Shown here: in pieces, positions 8,466 through 17,612 of the stretch
Position numbering within the stretch: position 1 is the first letter of the stretch
Layout: every line of letters begins with the position of its first letter
From: Lachnospiraceae bacterium
Lineage (GTDB): Bacteria > Bacillota > Clostridia > Lachnospirales > Lachnospiraceae
Length of the DNA stretch: 54,495 nt
NCBI GenBank assembly: GCA_016287675.1
Contig: JAEFAR010000013.1
Span: 1-54,495, forward strand
Direction: 5' to 3'
Program-made: the position numbers and the translations under genes
Notes under the pieces: model-generated
What the model was told of the DNA's origin: nothing
Databases searched by the model: none
What the model saw: only the letters and a program-made list of their open reading frames with translations

Positions 8466-11400
8466 TTATTGCTCATCTTTAAGCATTTTTTCCATTTCAT
8501 CCCAATCGAGCTTCTTGAGTAAAAGCTCCATTTTCGAAAAGAATTCCCTTGCTTCGGGCTTCATTTTTCTGCCCAGTATCTCCGTCAGCACCATTTCCGC
8601 GGAATCATAATCCATCTGCGGTACAAATTCCTTCAGTGCCTCCAGGGCATCCTTACGTTCATCCTCTCCCAGATCGTCTCCGCTGCCTTCCGTTTCGAAG
8701 CCGGACAGCTTTTCGCGGTAGCTCCGGTAGAGAATTAAAAGCCCTTCCGTTTTTTCACTGATGGTCTTAAGGTCTCCGGCTTTCCCGGCATTTTCCAGTT
8801 CTTCAGCAAGATGCGAGAGCTCCGATGCTCCGATGATCCTTGCGGAGCTCTTTAATGCATGGACTTTCACGGTGTAGTTCTCAATATCCGACTCCTTAAA
8901 GGCCTTTTCAATGATCCCCTGATTTTCCGGTAACATCTCAAAGAATGTCTTAATAGATTTTACAAAAGATTCCGCTCCTCCGCAATACCTAATGCCGTCT
9001 TTAACGGAAATCCCCGATACTTCGTAAAGCCACGCATATTCTGCGGGCAATGCTTCGTCTTCCGCCGCCTCACCCGCTGCTGTATTTACATCCTCCAGTA
9101 ATCCCTCGGGCATATATTTTTTCAGTGTCTTCTCAAGCACCTCTCCATCCACGGGCTTTGCAAGATAATCCGAAAATCCCAGCTCTTTGTAGAAGCTTCC
9201 GCCGTCATTGGCAGCATTCGCGGTCAGTGCGATAACAGGAACATCATTTCTTTCCGGTATCTCTTCCCTGATCTTCTTTAAAGTCTCCGGTCCATCCATG
9301 CCGGGCATCATGTGATCAAGGAACACCGCATTGAAGCTTTCTTTTTTAAGGATCTCAAGGCATTCCCTGCCGCTGAGTGCCGTGGTCACATTAACCTTTG
9401 TTCCCTTTAACAGACCCCTGATCACCACAAGGTTCATCTCATTGTCATCCACCACAAGGACGCGGCCCTTGGAAGCAACAAACTGAGGAATATAGCCTTT
9501 TGCAGACCTGTCATCCTTTTCGATGAACTCTCCGATCACATCCTCGGAAACCACTTCCTGCCTGACGGTAAAGTAGAAGATAGAACCCTTGCCGTATTCG
9601 CTCTCGCATTTCAGTTCGCCGCCCATCAAAGCCACAAACTGTCTGGAGATGTCAAGGCCGAGTCCCGTTCCCTGTATGCCTGTGTTCTTCTTTTCGTCAA
9701 GGCGCTCAAAAGCAGAGAACAGTTTCACCATGTCCTCGGGCTTTACGCCTATGCCTGTGTCTTCCACAGCGAAGTAGATATCGCAATACTTTTCTGTCTT
9801 TTCCTTAAGTTCAACCTTCAGCACGAAGCCGCCTTCATGGGTGTACTTGACCGCATTGGTCAACAGGTTCAGGACCACCTGCTTGATCTTTCCCATATCT
9901 CCGTAGAGCTTTGCGGGGATATGGGGGTCTATCCTCGTGTCAAATGTCAGATCCTTCTGATTGCTCCTGACTCTGATCATGGTGACAATGGATCGGAACA
10001 GCTCGTTGGTATCGTACTCCTGTTCCACAAGATTCATTTTTCCGGACTCTATCTTTGAAAGATCGAGAACATCGTTCACCAGTCCCAGCAGTGTTTCGGA
10101 AGCTCTTTTAATGTCGGTTGCATAGCGCGTTACCGCCTTGGCGTACTCCGGCGGGACTTCTTCCGTATCTTCTCTCAGGATCATTTCATCCATTCCCATG
10201 ATAGTATTGATGGGGGTACGGATCTCGTGGGACATGTTCGCCAGGAATCTTGACTTCGCGCTGTTTGCTCTTTCCGCTTCATCCTTTGCCAGACGGATCT
10301 GTTCGTACTGCCTTCTGATGACGGTGCTCTTAAGGATTGCCACCACGATCGCCGCCACCGCACCGGCCGCTGCCAGAGCGATCAGTATCCTGACTGCCAG
10401 TCGCTCAAAAAGTCTCGGCTTCTTGAAAATGTCAAAGACTTCTTCTCTCAGGACCGTGTGCTCCATTCCGTCGATTATCTGTATGTGGAGCCTGTATTTT
10501 CCGTAGGGAAGATCTGTGTAGACCAGTTCAGAGATACTGCTCTGCCTTCCGTAGACTCCGTCGTCCCGTGCTCCTTCAAGGAACATGCAGACTTCGGGAT
10601 TGGACAGGGTGAAATTAAGGATCGTGGCGCTGATCTGTATACGTCCTCTGGTTGCGGGGATCACATAGCTTCCGTCCTCCTCCGCAGGGACATTTTCTCC
10701 GTCCGCAAGGATGTACTTGACCCCCACATGACAGGTCTTGTCAAAGTAATCGTACTCCTTCATGCTGATCTCACGGATGCCGTCGGTGCAGCAGAGCAAA
10801 AGCCTGTCATCGCCCAGAAGAACGTTCCATGCATTTGCCGTGAGTGAAGTGTTAAAGCCCATGGTGCTGTCCAGCAATGTGTATTCGTAGATCTCGTCGT
10901 TTGCCAGATCAAAGGCGTTCACGATGAATATGCCCGCGCTGGAGGAAACCCACGCCTTAAAATCTTCTCCGATCCTTACGTCGTAGTTGTTATTGTAAGG
11001 GAAGCTTGAAAGACGCTTTATCATTTTGCCGTCATTGTAATAGATGGCATTGCTGGTAACGTAGAAAAAGCCTCCGTTAAAGGGGACGATCCTCATTACC
11101 ACGGGGCTGTCGAGTCCGTCATCCGAGTTGATGTTGTCGATCACCTCACCATCCTTTATGACGTAAATGCCTCCTCCGTCACTGCCCGCATAAAGCGTTC
11201 CGTCGCTGTCCTCAACAAGTGTGAGGATCTGAGGCGTTTCCATTCCGTCGTATCTTCCCACGGTCCGGATCACTTCGCCGTCCCTTAAGTAGGTAAGGCC
11301 CAGATTGCTGGCGGCTACTATTGTGCCGTCATGAAGCTCCACCGTCAGACGGAAACGTCCTCCGATGGTTCCATTTTCTTCGTTGAAAGTGAACACCCGC

Positions 11401-12647
11401 CACATGGGGTCCACCATGTAAAGTCCAAGCTTTCCGTATGTCGCGAGCCACACATTTCCCTTCGAATCCTGCATAATGTGTCTGATGCGCTGTCCTTTAA
11501 GGGCGCCCACGAAAGAATAATTGCTTTTTCTGTAAGTCACGGGATCGAGGATCTCCAGACCGTCGTCCCGTCCGATGAAAAGTTTTTCCTGACAGAGAGC
11601 GACCGAATTCACCACATTTTTCGAGAGGCCCGCCATTACAAAGACATCCTTAAAGGGGTTGGGAGAAAACTTTATTATTCCGCTCTTGTTTGAAACAAAC
11701 CAGATGTTTCCCTGATAGTCCTTAAGAGCATCGCATACGGAACTTTCAAATCCGTTCTGTGTAAGTTCCGTGAATTTGCCCGTCTTTTCATCGATGAGTC
11801 CCATTCCGTTCTCCGCGCAGACATACCATTCCTCTTCTCCCTCATCGTAATAGATCCCGGAGCAGTAGGTGAGAGTGCCACCGTCATGCTCTTCCGCCAG
11901 GGTGATGCTTCCATCCTCGTAAGAGTATTCATACTCCATGATACCCGAGCCGGAAGTTCCCGCAAGGATCCTTCCTTCTTTGTTCACGCAGACAGAAGTA
12001 AAATCGACTCCTACGGTATCGGGAAAGAAATTTGTGATGATCTCTTTTCCGTCGGTAAGGAAAAGAGATCCCGCTCCCGTCACTCCGGCAACAAGGCCGT
12101 CGGATGAAGAAAGAGAGCGTATGCCTCCAAGGTAAGAAAAGTCTTCGGGATTTGTGACCCGTCCTTGATCATCCATTACGGAAAGACCTTCCACGGTCCC
12201 TATGCATAGGTTTCCGTATCCGTCCTGTGCAAGAGCTCTGATACTGTCAGACAGAAGGCCGTCTTTTTTTGTACAGAAAAGTACTTCTTCGCCGTTGGGG
12301 ACATAGTAAGCCACTCCCGTATCATTTGTTCCGATCCACATTCTTCCTTCCGAATCCACAAAAAGCGCCATAACGCTGCTTATCCTGGGATCGGGGGATA
12401 TCTTTTCAAAATATCTTCCGTCGTACCTGTAAAGACCGGAATAGGTTCCGATCCAGAGGTAGCCCTCGGGTGTCTGGGCAATGGCATTGGCCTCCGTGGA
12501 AAGAAGGCCTTCGCTTTTGCCGTATATGACCGCTTCATAGCCGGGAAGGAAATTTGTCTCCTCATTATCTTTTCCGTAGGCCGTTTTGTCGGGAACCGCC
12601 GTAAAAATGATCAGAAATACAAGTGCAATAACAAGACTTCTTTTCAC
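8466..12647 (-). CDS. Hybrid sensor histidine kinase with beta-propeller sensor (REC and HPt)
   Basis: A 1393-residue membrane sensor kinase. The start is GTG at 12647: AAGGAGAGG lies four to five bases upstream and the product then begins with a clean signal peptide (MKRSLVIALVFLIIFTAVPD). A more upstream TTG (12683) would hide this. An extracellular seven-bladed-type propeller of Reg_prop repeats (about 35-640; repeats such as GYLWIGTYSGLYRYDG) is followed by a Y_Y_Y-like domain. A membrane helix lies at about 749-772. HisKA has FLANMSHEIRTPINTIMG (His near 807), followed by the ATPase boxes NLLTNAVKYT, DTGIGV and GTGLGLD. A receiver follows (VVDDNE; Asp near 1110 in FLDHMMPG). The HPt domain has VKVHALKSSARIIGA (His near 1262). 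Unlike Bacteroides hybrid systems of similar layout, there is no AraC output domain. The ligand may be a glycan, given the GH31 gene in the same operon. Confidence 0.93.
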   Translation of the reverse strand: MKRSLVIALVFLIIFTAVPDKTAYGKDNEETNFLPGYEAVIYGKSEGLLSTEANAIAQTPEGYLWIGTYSGLYRYDGRYFEKISPDPRISSVMALFVDSEGRMWIGTNDTGVAYYVPNGEEVLFCTKKDGLLSDSIRALAQDGYGNLCIGTVEGLSVMDDQGRVTNPEDFSYLGGIRSLSSSDGLVAGVTGAGSLFLTDGKEIITNFFPDTVGVDFTSVCVNKEGRILAGTSGSGIMEYEYSYEDGSITLAEEHDGGTLTYCSGIYYDEGEEEWYVCAENGMGLIDEKTGKFTELTQNGFESSVCDALKDYQGNIWFVSNKSGIIKFSPNPFKDVFVMAGLSKNVVNSVALCQEKLFIGRDDGLEILDPVTYRKSNYSFVGALKGQRIRHIMQDSKGNVWLATYGKLGLYMVDPMWRVFTFNEENGTIGGRFRLTVELHDGTIVAASNLGLTYLRDGEVIRTVGRYDGMETPQILTLVEDSDGTLYAGSDGGGIYVIKDGEVIDNINSDDGLDSPVVMRIVPFNGGFFYVTSNAIYYNDGKMIKRLSSFPYNNNYDVRIGEDFKAWVSSSAGIFIVNAFDLANDEIYEYTLLDSTMGFNTSLTANAWNVLLGDDRLLLCCTDGIREISMKEYDYFDKTCHVGVKYILADGENVPAEEDGSYVIPATRGRIQISATILNFTLSNPEVCMFLEGARDDGVYGRQSSISELVYTDLPYGKYRLHIQIIDGMEHTVLREEVFDIFKKPRLFERLAVRILIALAAAGAVAAIVVAILKSTVIRRQYEQIRLAKDEAERANSAKSRFLANMSHEIRTPINTIMGMDEMILREDTEEVPPEYAKAVTRYATDIKRASETLLGLVNDVLDLSKIESGKMNLVEQEYDTNELFRSIVTMIRVRSNQKDLTFDTRIDPHIPAKLYGDMGKIKQVVLNLLTNAVKYTHEGGFVLKVELKEKTEKYCDIYFAVEDTGIGVKPEDMVKLFSAFERLDEKKNTGIQGTGLGLDISRQFVALMGGELKCESEYGKGSIFYFTVRQEVVSEDVIGEFIEKDDRSAKGYIPQFVASKGRVLVVDDNEMNLVVIRGLLKGTKVNVTTALSGRECLEILKKESFNAVFLDHMMPGMDGPETLKKIREEIPERNDVPVIALTANAANDGGSFYKELGFSDYLAKPVDGEVLEKTLKKYMPEGLLEDVNTAAGEAAEDEALPAEYAWLYEVSGISVKDGIRYCGGAESFVKSIKTFFEMLPENQGIIEKAFKESDIENYTVKVHALKSSARIIGASELSHLAEELENAGKAGDLKTISEKTEGLLILYRSYREKLSGFETEGSGDDLGEDERKDALEALKEFVPQMDYDSAEMVLTEILGRKMKPEAREFFSKMELLLKKLDWDEMEKMLKDEQ

Positions 12648-12651
12648 AAAA

Positions 12652-12660
12652 CCTCTCCTT
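12652..12660 (-). promoter_or_regulatory. Ribosome binding site fixing the GTG start of the hybrid kinase
   Basis: AAGGAGAGG on the minus strand, with TTTT before GTG at 12647. It lies inside the reading frame of the alternative TTG start, which makes that longer start unlikely. Confidence 0.8.
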
Positions 12661-12706
12661 TTGTCTCTATAATCCAAAAACAAGAAAAATTGTTTGACTT
12701 CTTTTA

Positions 12707-12735
12707 ATTATAGCATTTAGTTTTTCATTTCTCAA
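12707..12735 (-). promoter_or_regulatory. Promoter of the hybrid kinase-regulator-GH31 operon
   Basis: TTGAGA, a 17-base spacer and TATAAT on the minus strand. It lies back to back with the plus-strand promoter at 12742. Confidence 0.75.
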
Positions 12736-12741
12736 CCGCAC

Positions 12742-12769
12742 TTGCTAAACTTCCAACTTTTGCTATACT
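12742..12769 (+). promoter_or_regulatory. Promoter of the ribosomal GTPase-Rae1 fusion gene
   Basis: TTGCTA, a 16-base spacer and TATACT. The expected transcription start falls within a few bases of the ATG at 12778, and no Shine-Dalgarno sequence is seen. The mRNA could therefore be leaderless. Confidence 0.55.
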
Positions 12770-12777
12770 CTATCATT

Positions 12778-15477
12778 ATGGAAACAATATCTACAAAAAA
12801 GAAAATAACTCTCGGGATCCTGGCCCATGTTGATGCCGGAAAGACAACGCTTGCCGAAGCACTGCTCTTTACCGCGGGAGAATTGCGGCATGCCGGCCGT
12901 GTGGACCACAGGGATTCCTTTCTGGATAATCACGAGCTTGAAAGAAAAAGGGGAATTACCATCTTTTCAAAACAGGCCCGTTTTTCTCTTCCCTCAACCG
13001 AGATCACCCTCATCGATACGCCCGGACACGCGGACTTTGCCTCGGAGGCGGAGCGCACGCTCTCAGTACTCGATTACGCGATCCTTGTCATCAGTTCAGT
13101 TGACGGGGTTCAGAGCCACACTTCCACTCTTTGGTCACTTTTAAAGCGGTACGGAGTACCGGTCTTTATTTTTGTGAATAAAACGGACATCTCCGAAAAG
13201 AGCCGGAGCGAAACCATGGAAGAACTCTGTTCGAAGCTGGATCACCGCTGCTGCGACCTGGGTCTTGCGTCCGATGAGGACATCGCCTCCTGTGACGAAG
13301 CACTCACGGAAGACTACCTTGAAAAGGGAACACTTGACAGAGAGCTTCTCATCTCTGCCGTTAAAAGCAGGCACATCTTCCCCGTCCGTTTCGGATCCGC
13401 TCTTAAATTCGAGGGCATAGAAGAACTGCTGAAGGATCTGGACAGTCTGACAAGGCAGGACGTTCCATCTGCCGATGATCTCAGAGTAAGAGTCTTTAAG
13501 ATCACCCGCGACAAGGCAGGTCAGCGCCTCACCCATGTCAAGACGGAATCGGGTAAACTGCAGGTCAGAAGTGAGATCCTCGGCGAAAAGATCACACAGA
13601 TCAGGTCCTACAACGGAGAAAAATACGAAACCAAGGATGAAGCACTGCCCGGAGACATCAGTGCTCTGGTCGGTTTAAACAACACTTTTGCAGGCCAGCT
13701 TTTGGGCTCGGAGGCTCCCGCCCTTTCGCCGATCCTTTCACCGGTAATGTCCTACAGGCTCCTTCTCCCTCCCGGTACCGACATCCCATACACCTTCGCA
13801 AGGCTCAAGGTACTTGAGGAAGAGATCCCCGAGCTTTCTCTTCTTCATCTTGAAGATACAAACGAGATACAGGCCCAGATCATGGGCGAGATACAGATTG
13901 AAATACTTAAGGAACTGATCCGTGAACGTCTGGGACTGAATGTCGAGTTCGGTGTCGGGACGATCATTTACAGAGAGACGATAACGGGTGTCTCCGAAGG
14001 CGTCGGCCATTTCGAACCCCTGCGCCATTATGCGGAGGTGCATTTAAAGCTCGAACCCGGCGAGCGCGGTACAGGCATACAGGTAGCGACCGATGTCTCT
14101 ACGGATGTGCTCGACAAGAACTGGCAGAGACTGATCGCGACACACGTTCTCGAGCGCAGGCATCGCGGCGTTCTGACGGGTTCCGTGCTGACCGATGTCA
14201 AGATCACGGTCATAGGAGGACGTGCCCACCCCAAGCACACGGAAGGCGGAGATTTCCGCCAGGCCACCTACAGAGCCGTGCGTCACGGCCTGATGCGAAA
14301 CAGTTCCGTTCTTTTGGAGCCGTGGTACGACTTTATGCTTGAGATCCCCGCTTCCAGACTCGGAAGAGCCATGAACGACATCTCAAACATGTACGGAAGC
14401 GTGAAAAGCCACGACATCCTCGGGGAAAGGGCGGTCATTTTCGGACGTTGCCCCGTTTCGACCATGCACGGCTATGCGCTGGAGGTCACGGCCTACACCA
14501 ACGGAACCGGAAAGCTCTCCGTTTCTTCCGGAGGTTACGACCTGTGTCACAACGAAGAAGAAGTGATCGAAAAATCCGGCTACAGACCGGAAGCGGATCT
14601 CAGAAATACTCCGGATTCCGTTTTTTGTGCCCATGGCTCGGGCTTCACGGTTCCCTGGAACGAAGTCGAGAACTATATGCATGTGGAGACCTGCTTAAAA
14701 AGCGGGACACAGTCCTCCAAAGAGATCCTTAAGCCTCTGTCCGCTCCCTCCCAGGCAGTCACTTCAAGCGAAGGGGCTCACTTCTCCTACTCCGCTTCCG
14801 CGCAGCTGGACAAGGACCTGGCAGAGATCTTCAATAAAACCTACGGAAGCAAAAAAGAGCCCGAAAACAACCGAAATCTCTTCGATCCCGTGTCACGCAT
14901 CCCGACAGGTGTCCTGCCGGATAAAGTTAAGGTAAAAGATTCCGAGATTACAGAGGAATACCTTCTGGTAGACGGATACAACATCATCTTCTCCTGGGAG
15001 GAACTTAACGAGCTTTCAAAAACCGATCTTCACGCCGCACGCCGGAAGCTCATGGACATTCTCAGCAATTACCGGGGATTCAGACAGATGAAGCTGATCC
15101 TTGTTTACGACGCATACAAGGTGGAAGGCGGGATCGAGCGCACGGAAAAATACAAGGATATTTTTGTGATCTACACAAAAGAAGCGGAAACTGCCGACCG
15201 TTACATAGAGCGTACCGCTGTCTCCCTCACCAAAAAACACAAGGTCACGGTGGCGACCTCCGATGCCACGGAGCAAGTGATCATATGGGGTGCGGGGGCT
15301 TCCCGTATGAGTGCAAGAGAATTGAAGGAAGAGATCGAGAGGACCGAAAAAGAGATCTCTGCCATCATAGACGAAGGTCAAAGGCCCGGAGGCAGTGTTC
15401 TTCTGGATTCATTAAGTCCCGAGGCTGCGGAATTCATCAAAAATTACCGTTTGAAACATGATAAGGGTCAGACTTGA
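12778..15477 (+). CDS. TetM/EF-G-like ribosomal GTPase fused to a Rae1/YacP NYN nuclease domain
   Basis: An 899-residue two-part protein. Residues 1 to about 640 follow the ribosomal-protection (TetM/TetO) GTPase layout: P-loop AHVDAGKTT (16-24), RGITI in switch I, canonical DTPGHADF (about 80-87) and NKTD (about 134). A linker follows. Residues about 725-870 then match the Rae1/YacP NYN (PIN-like) ribonuclease family: LLVDGYNII, LVYDAYK, KEAETADRYIE, ATSD.TEQ and SARELKEE. Candidate metal-binding acids are Asp732, Asp778, Asp807 and Asp829, all present. Family knowledge: Bacillus Rae1 is a ribosome-associated endoribonuclease acting on mRNA during translation. The inferred role is a translation factor carrying its own mRNA-cleaving domain. 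Tetracycline resistance is possible but not supported by anything specific. The ATG at 12778 is chosen; an upstream TTG at 12742 overlaps the promoter. Confidence 0.88.
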   Translation: METISTKKKITLGILAHVDAGKTTLAEALLFTAGELRHAGRVDHRDSFLDNHELERKRGITIFSKQARFSLPSTEITLIDTPGHADFASEAERTLSVLDYAILVISSVDGVQSHTSTLWSLLKRYGVPVFIFVNKTDISEKSRSETMEELCSKLDHRCCDLGLASDEDIASCDEALTEDYLEKGTLDRELLISAVKSRHIFPVRFGSALKFEGIEELLKDLDSLTRQDVPSADDLRVRVFKITRDKAGQRLTHVKTESGKLQVRSEILGEKITQIRSYNGEKYETKDEALPGDISALVGLNNTFAGQLLGSEAPALSPILSPVMSYRLLLPPGTDIPYTFARLKVLEEEIPELSLLHLEDTNEIQAQIMGEIQIEILKELIRERLGLNVEFGVGTIIYRETITGVSEGVGHFEPLRHYAEVHLKLEPGERGTGIQVATDVSTDVLDKNWQRLIATHVLERRHRGVLTGSVLTDVKITVIGGRAHPKHTEGGDFRQATYRAVRHGLMRNSSVLLEPWYDFMLEIPASRLGRAMNDISNMYGSVKSHDILGERAVIFGRCPVSTMHGYALEVTAYTNGTGKLSVSSGGYDLCHNEEEVIEKSGYRPEADLRNTPDSVFCAHGSGFTVPWNEVENYMHVETCLKSGTQSSKEILKPLSAPSQAVTSSEGAHFSYSASAQLDKDLAEIFNKTYGSKKEPENNRNLFDPVSRIPTGVLPDKVKVKDSEITEEYLLVDGYNIIFSWEELNELSKTDLHAARRKLMDILSNYRGFRQMKLILVYDAYKVEGGIERTEKYKDIFVIYTKEAETADRYIERTAVSLTKKHKVTVATSDATEQVIIWGAGASRMSARELKEEIERTEKEISAIIDEGQRPGGSVLLDSLSPEAAEFIKNYRLKHDKGQT

Positions 15478-15502
15478 GTTTTGTTTCCGAATAATCTATA
15501 AT
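15474..15502 (+). promoter_or_regulatory. Promoter of the M18 aminopeptidase gene
   Basis: TTGAGT, a 17-base spacer and TATAAT. The -35 box overlaps the stop codon of the upstream fusion gene, so the aminopeptidase-dut pair has its own promoter. Confidence 0.7.
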
Positions 15503-15547
15503 AGACAATCGGGTTTTCCCAAATAATAGTAAAAGGATGGTGTTTTT

Positions 15548-16978
15548 ATGGCACAGAAAAGCGGAAATGCAAAAGGAACCGCTCAGAAGACCGGCACTTC
15601 GACGAAGAAGAACGCCTGGTTAACATATGACGAAAAAAAGAGAAAGGAAGTCTTTGCCCTTTCGGAAAGCTATAAGGATTTCCTTTCCAAACACAAGACA
15701 GAGCGCGAATGCGTAACAGGTGCCATCAAGCTGGCTGAAGCCAAGGGTTACAGGAATCTCGAGGATTTTATCAAGTCCGGTACTCCCTTAAAACCCGGCG
15801 ACAAAGTTTACCATAACAACATGGGCAAGGCTCTTGTACTCTACAACATCGGAGAACGTCCCCTTGAAGAAGGACTGAAGATCCTCGGTGCCCACATAGA
15901 TTCCCCCAGACTTGACTTAAAGCAGGTTCCGCTCTACGAAAAATCAGAGCAGGGTCTACTTGACACCCATTACTACGGCGGTATCAAAAAGTATCAGTGG
16001 GTTACTATCCCCCTTGCTTTTCACGGCGTGGTTGCAAAAAAAGACGGCAGCGTGATCGATATCAGCATCGGAGAAAAGGATGATGAGCCTGTATTTGAAG
16101 TCTCCGATCTCCTTGTCCATCTTGCTCCCAAACAGCTTGAAAAGTCGGGTGCAACCGTAATTGAAGGCGAAGACCTCAACATCCTTGTAGGAAGTGAGCC
16201 TCTTCCAGACATTGACAAAGAAGCCGTTAAAGCAAACCTTTTAAAGCTTCTCAAAGAGAAATACAACATCGAAAACGATGATTTCCTTTCTGCAGAGATC
16301 GAAGCCGTTCCCGCAGGTCCCGCACGCGATCTTGGTCTCGACAGGAGCATGATCACAGGATACGGTCATGACGATCGCGTCTGCGCTTACACCTCTCTCA
16401 TCGCCATGCTTGAGACAAAGAAGGTTGACCGCACTGCAGCCTGCCTCCTTGTTGACAAGGAAGAGATCGGAAGTGTGGGTGCAACAGGCATGCAGAGCCT
16501 CTTCTTCGAGAATTCCGTTGCGGAGCTCGTTAATCTTACCGGCGAGTACTCGGAACTCAAGGTCCGTCGCGCACTTGCCAATTCCCATATGCTCTCTTCC
16601 GACGTTTCCGCGGCTTACGACGCAAACTACCCCGAAGCCTTTGAAGAAAAGAACGCAGCATTCTTCGGCAAAGGGATCGTTTACAACAAGTACACCGGTG
16701 TCAAGGGAAAGAGCGGTTCAAACGATGCAAACGCAGAATACATGGCTAAGATCAGAGCAGCCATGGACAAGAACGGCGTAGCATTCCAGACGGCAGAGCT
16801 GGGAAAGATCGACCTGGGAGGCGGCGGAACCATCGCCTACATCATGGCAAAGTACAATATGCAGGTCATTGACGCCGGAGTACCCGTCCTTTGCATGCAC
16901 TCCCCCTGGGAGATAGTTTCCAAATCCGACGTTTACGAAGCAAAACAGGCTTACATCGCATTTTTGAAAGAGATCTGA
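15548..16978 (+). CDS. M18 family aminopeptidase
   Basis: A 476-residue cytoplasmic zinc aminopeptidase of family M18 (aspartyl aminopeptidase/aminopeptidase I type), which trims N-terminal residues from peptides. Metal-binding and catalytic blocks are visible: GAHIDSPRLDLK (first His/Asp), DKEEIGSVGATG (Glu pair), YGHDDRVCAYTS and the C-terminal MHSPWEI with its His ligand. Length is typical. The first 25 residues are Lys/Ala-rich and low in complexity. AAAGGATGG precedes the ATG. It is followed by dut 30 bases downstream, so the two are probably co-transcribed. Confidence 0.92.
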   Translation: MAQKSGNAKGTAQKTGTSTKKNAWLTYDEKKRKEVFALSESYKDFLSKHKTERECVTGAIKLAEAKGYRNLEDFIKSGTPLKPGDKVYHNNMGKALVLYNIGERPLEEGLKILGAHIDSPRLDLKQVPLYEKSEQGLLDTHYYGGIKKYQWVTIPLAFHGVVAKKDGSVIDISIGEKDDEPVFEVSDLLVHLAPKQLEKSGATVIEGEDLNILVGSEPLPDIDKEAVKANLLKLLKEKYNIENDDFLSAEIEAVPAGPARDLGLDRSMITGYGHDDRVCAYTSLIAMLETKKVDRTAACLLVDKEEIGSVGATGMQSLFFENSVAELVNLTGEYSELKVRRALANSHMLSSDVSAAYDANYPEAFEEKNAAFFGKGIVYNKYTGVKGKSGSNDANAEYMAKIRAAMDKNGVAFQTAELGKIDLGGGGTIAYIMAKYNMQVIDAGVPVLCMHSPWEIVSKSDVYEAKQAYIAFLKEI

Positions 16979-17008
16979 TCCTGCACTCAGACATGGGAGA
17001 AAACAACA

Positions 17009-17530
17009 ATGGAGCGCATAGCAAAATTCGAAACAGTAACACGTACAAGGTTTGTTCGGGATTTCACGGACACCTTCGGGGACAAGACCGAGGAAGATGC
17101 AGAGAAGGCATATGCTTCCCTCTCCCTTCCCGTCAGGGCCACCACCGGTTCCGCAGGTTACGATTTCCGCTCTACGGTGGATTTTGATCTCGCTCCGGGC
17201 GAAAGCATTAAGATCCCCACAGGCATACGTGTTCGCATGCGCGAAGATTACTGTCTCATGATCTTCCCGAGAAGCGGTCTCGGCTTTAAGTACCGCCTGC
17301 AGATGAACAATACCGTGGGCATAATAGACAGCGACTATTACAATTCGGACAACGAAGGACACATCTTCATCAAGATCACCAACGATTCGAAGGAAGGAAA
17401 GGTGGTCTCCCTCAAGTCCGGTGATGCCTTTGCTCAGGGGATCTTCGTGAATTTCGGAATAACCGAAGACGACGACGTTTCCGGAGTGCGTAACGGAGGC
17501 CTGGGAAGTACATCCGCACTGCATAAATAA
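17009..17530 (+). CDS. dut: dUTP diphosphatase (dUTPase)
   Basis: A 173-residue trimeric-type dUTPase, which hydrolyses dUTP to dUMP and keeps uracil out of DNA. The five motifs are readable: AGYDF (motif 1), PRSGLGFK (2), the NNTVGIIDSDY region (3), the GDAFAQGIF region (4) and RNGGLGSTS (5). About 35 extra residues at the N-terminus make it slightly longer than the usual 145-150. GGGAGA lies upstream of the ATG. The terminator-like repeat at 17545 ends the transcript. Confidence 0.9.
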   Translation: MERIAKFETVTRTRFVRDFTDTFGDKTEEDAEKAYASLSLPVRATTGSAGYDFRSTVDFDLAPGESIKIPTGIRVRMREDYCLMIFPRSGLGFKYRLQMNNTVGIIDSDYYNSDNEGHIFIKITNDSKEGKVVSLKSGDAFAQGIFVNFGITEDDDVSGVRNGGLGSTSALHK

Positions 17531-17544
17531 ACAATATCATAACC

Positions 17545-17595
17545 AAAATAAGAGCCCGCTGTGTTTGCGAACAGATGTGCGGGCTCTTTTATTGA
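17545..17595 (+). repeat. Terminator-like repeat, copy 1 (left edge of accessory island)
   Basis: AGAGCCCGC and GCGGGCTCT enclose an inner TGTT-TGCG-AACA hairpin, followed by TTTT. The same roughly 48-base sequence recurs at 24401 and 27687 in the same orientation. Here it also serves as the dut terminator. Confidence 0.9.
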
Positions 17596-17612
17596 ACATA
17601 TGTTGTGGTTGA

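Noticed and set aside
12778-15477. Tetracycline resistance gene
   Set aside because: The GTPase half is TetM-like, but many such proteins are not resistance determinants, and the fused nuclease domain suggests another role. Resistance is not claimed.
16718-17524. 268-codon minus-strand frame
   Set aside because: It lies opposite the aminopeptidase and dUTPase genes, both well supported, and its product has no recognisable features.
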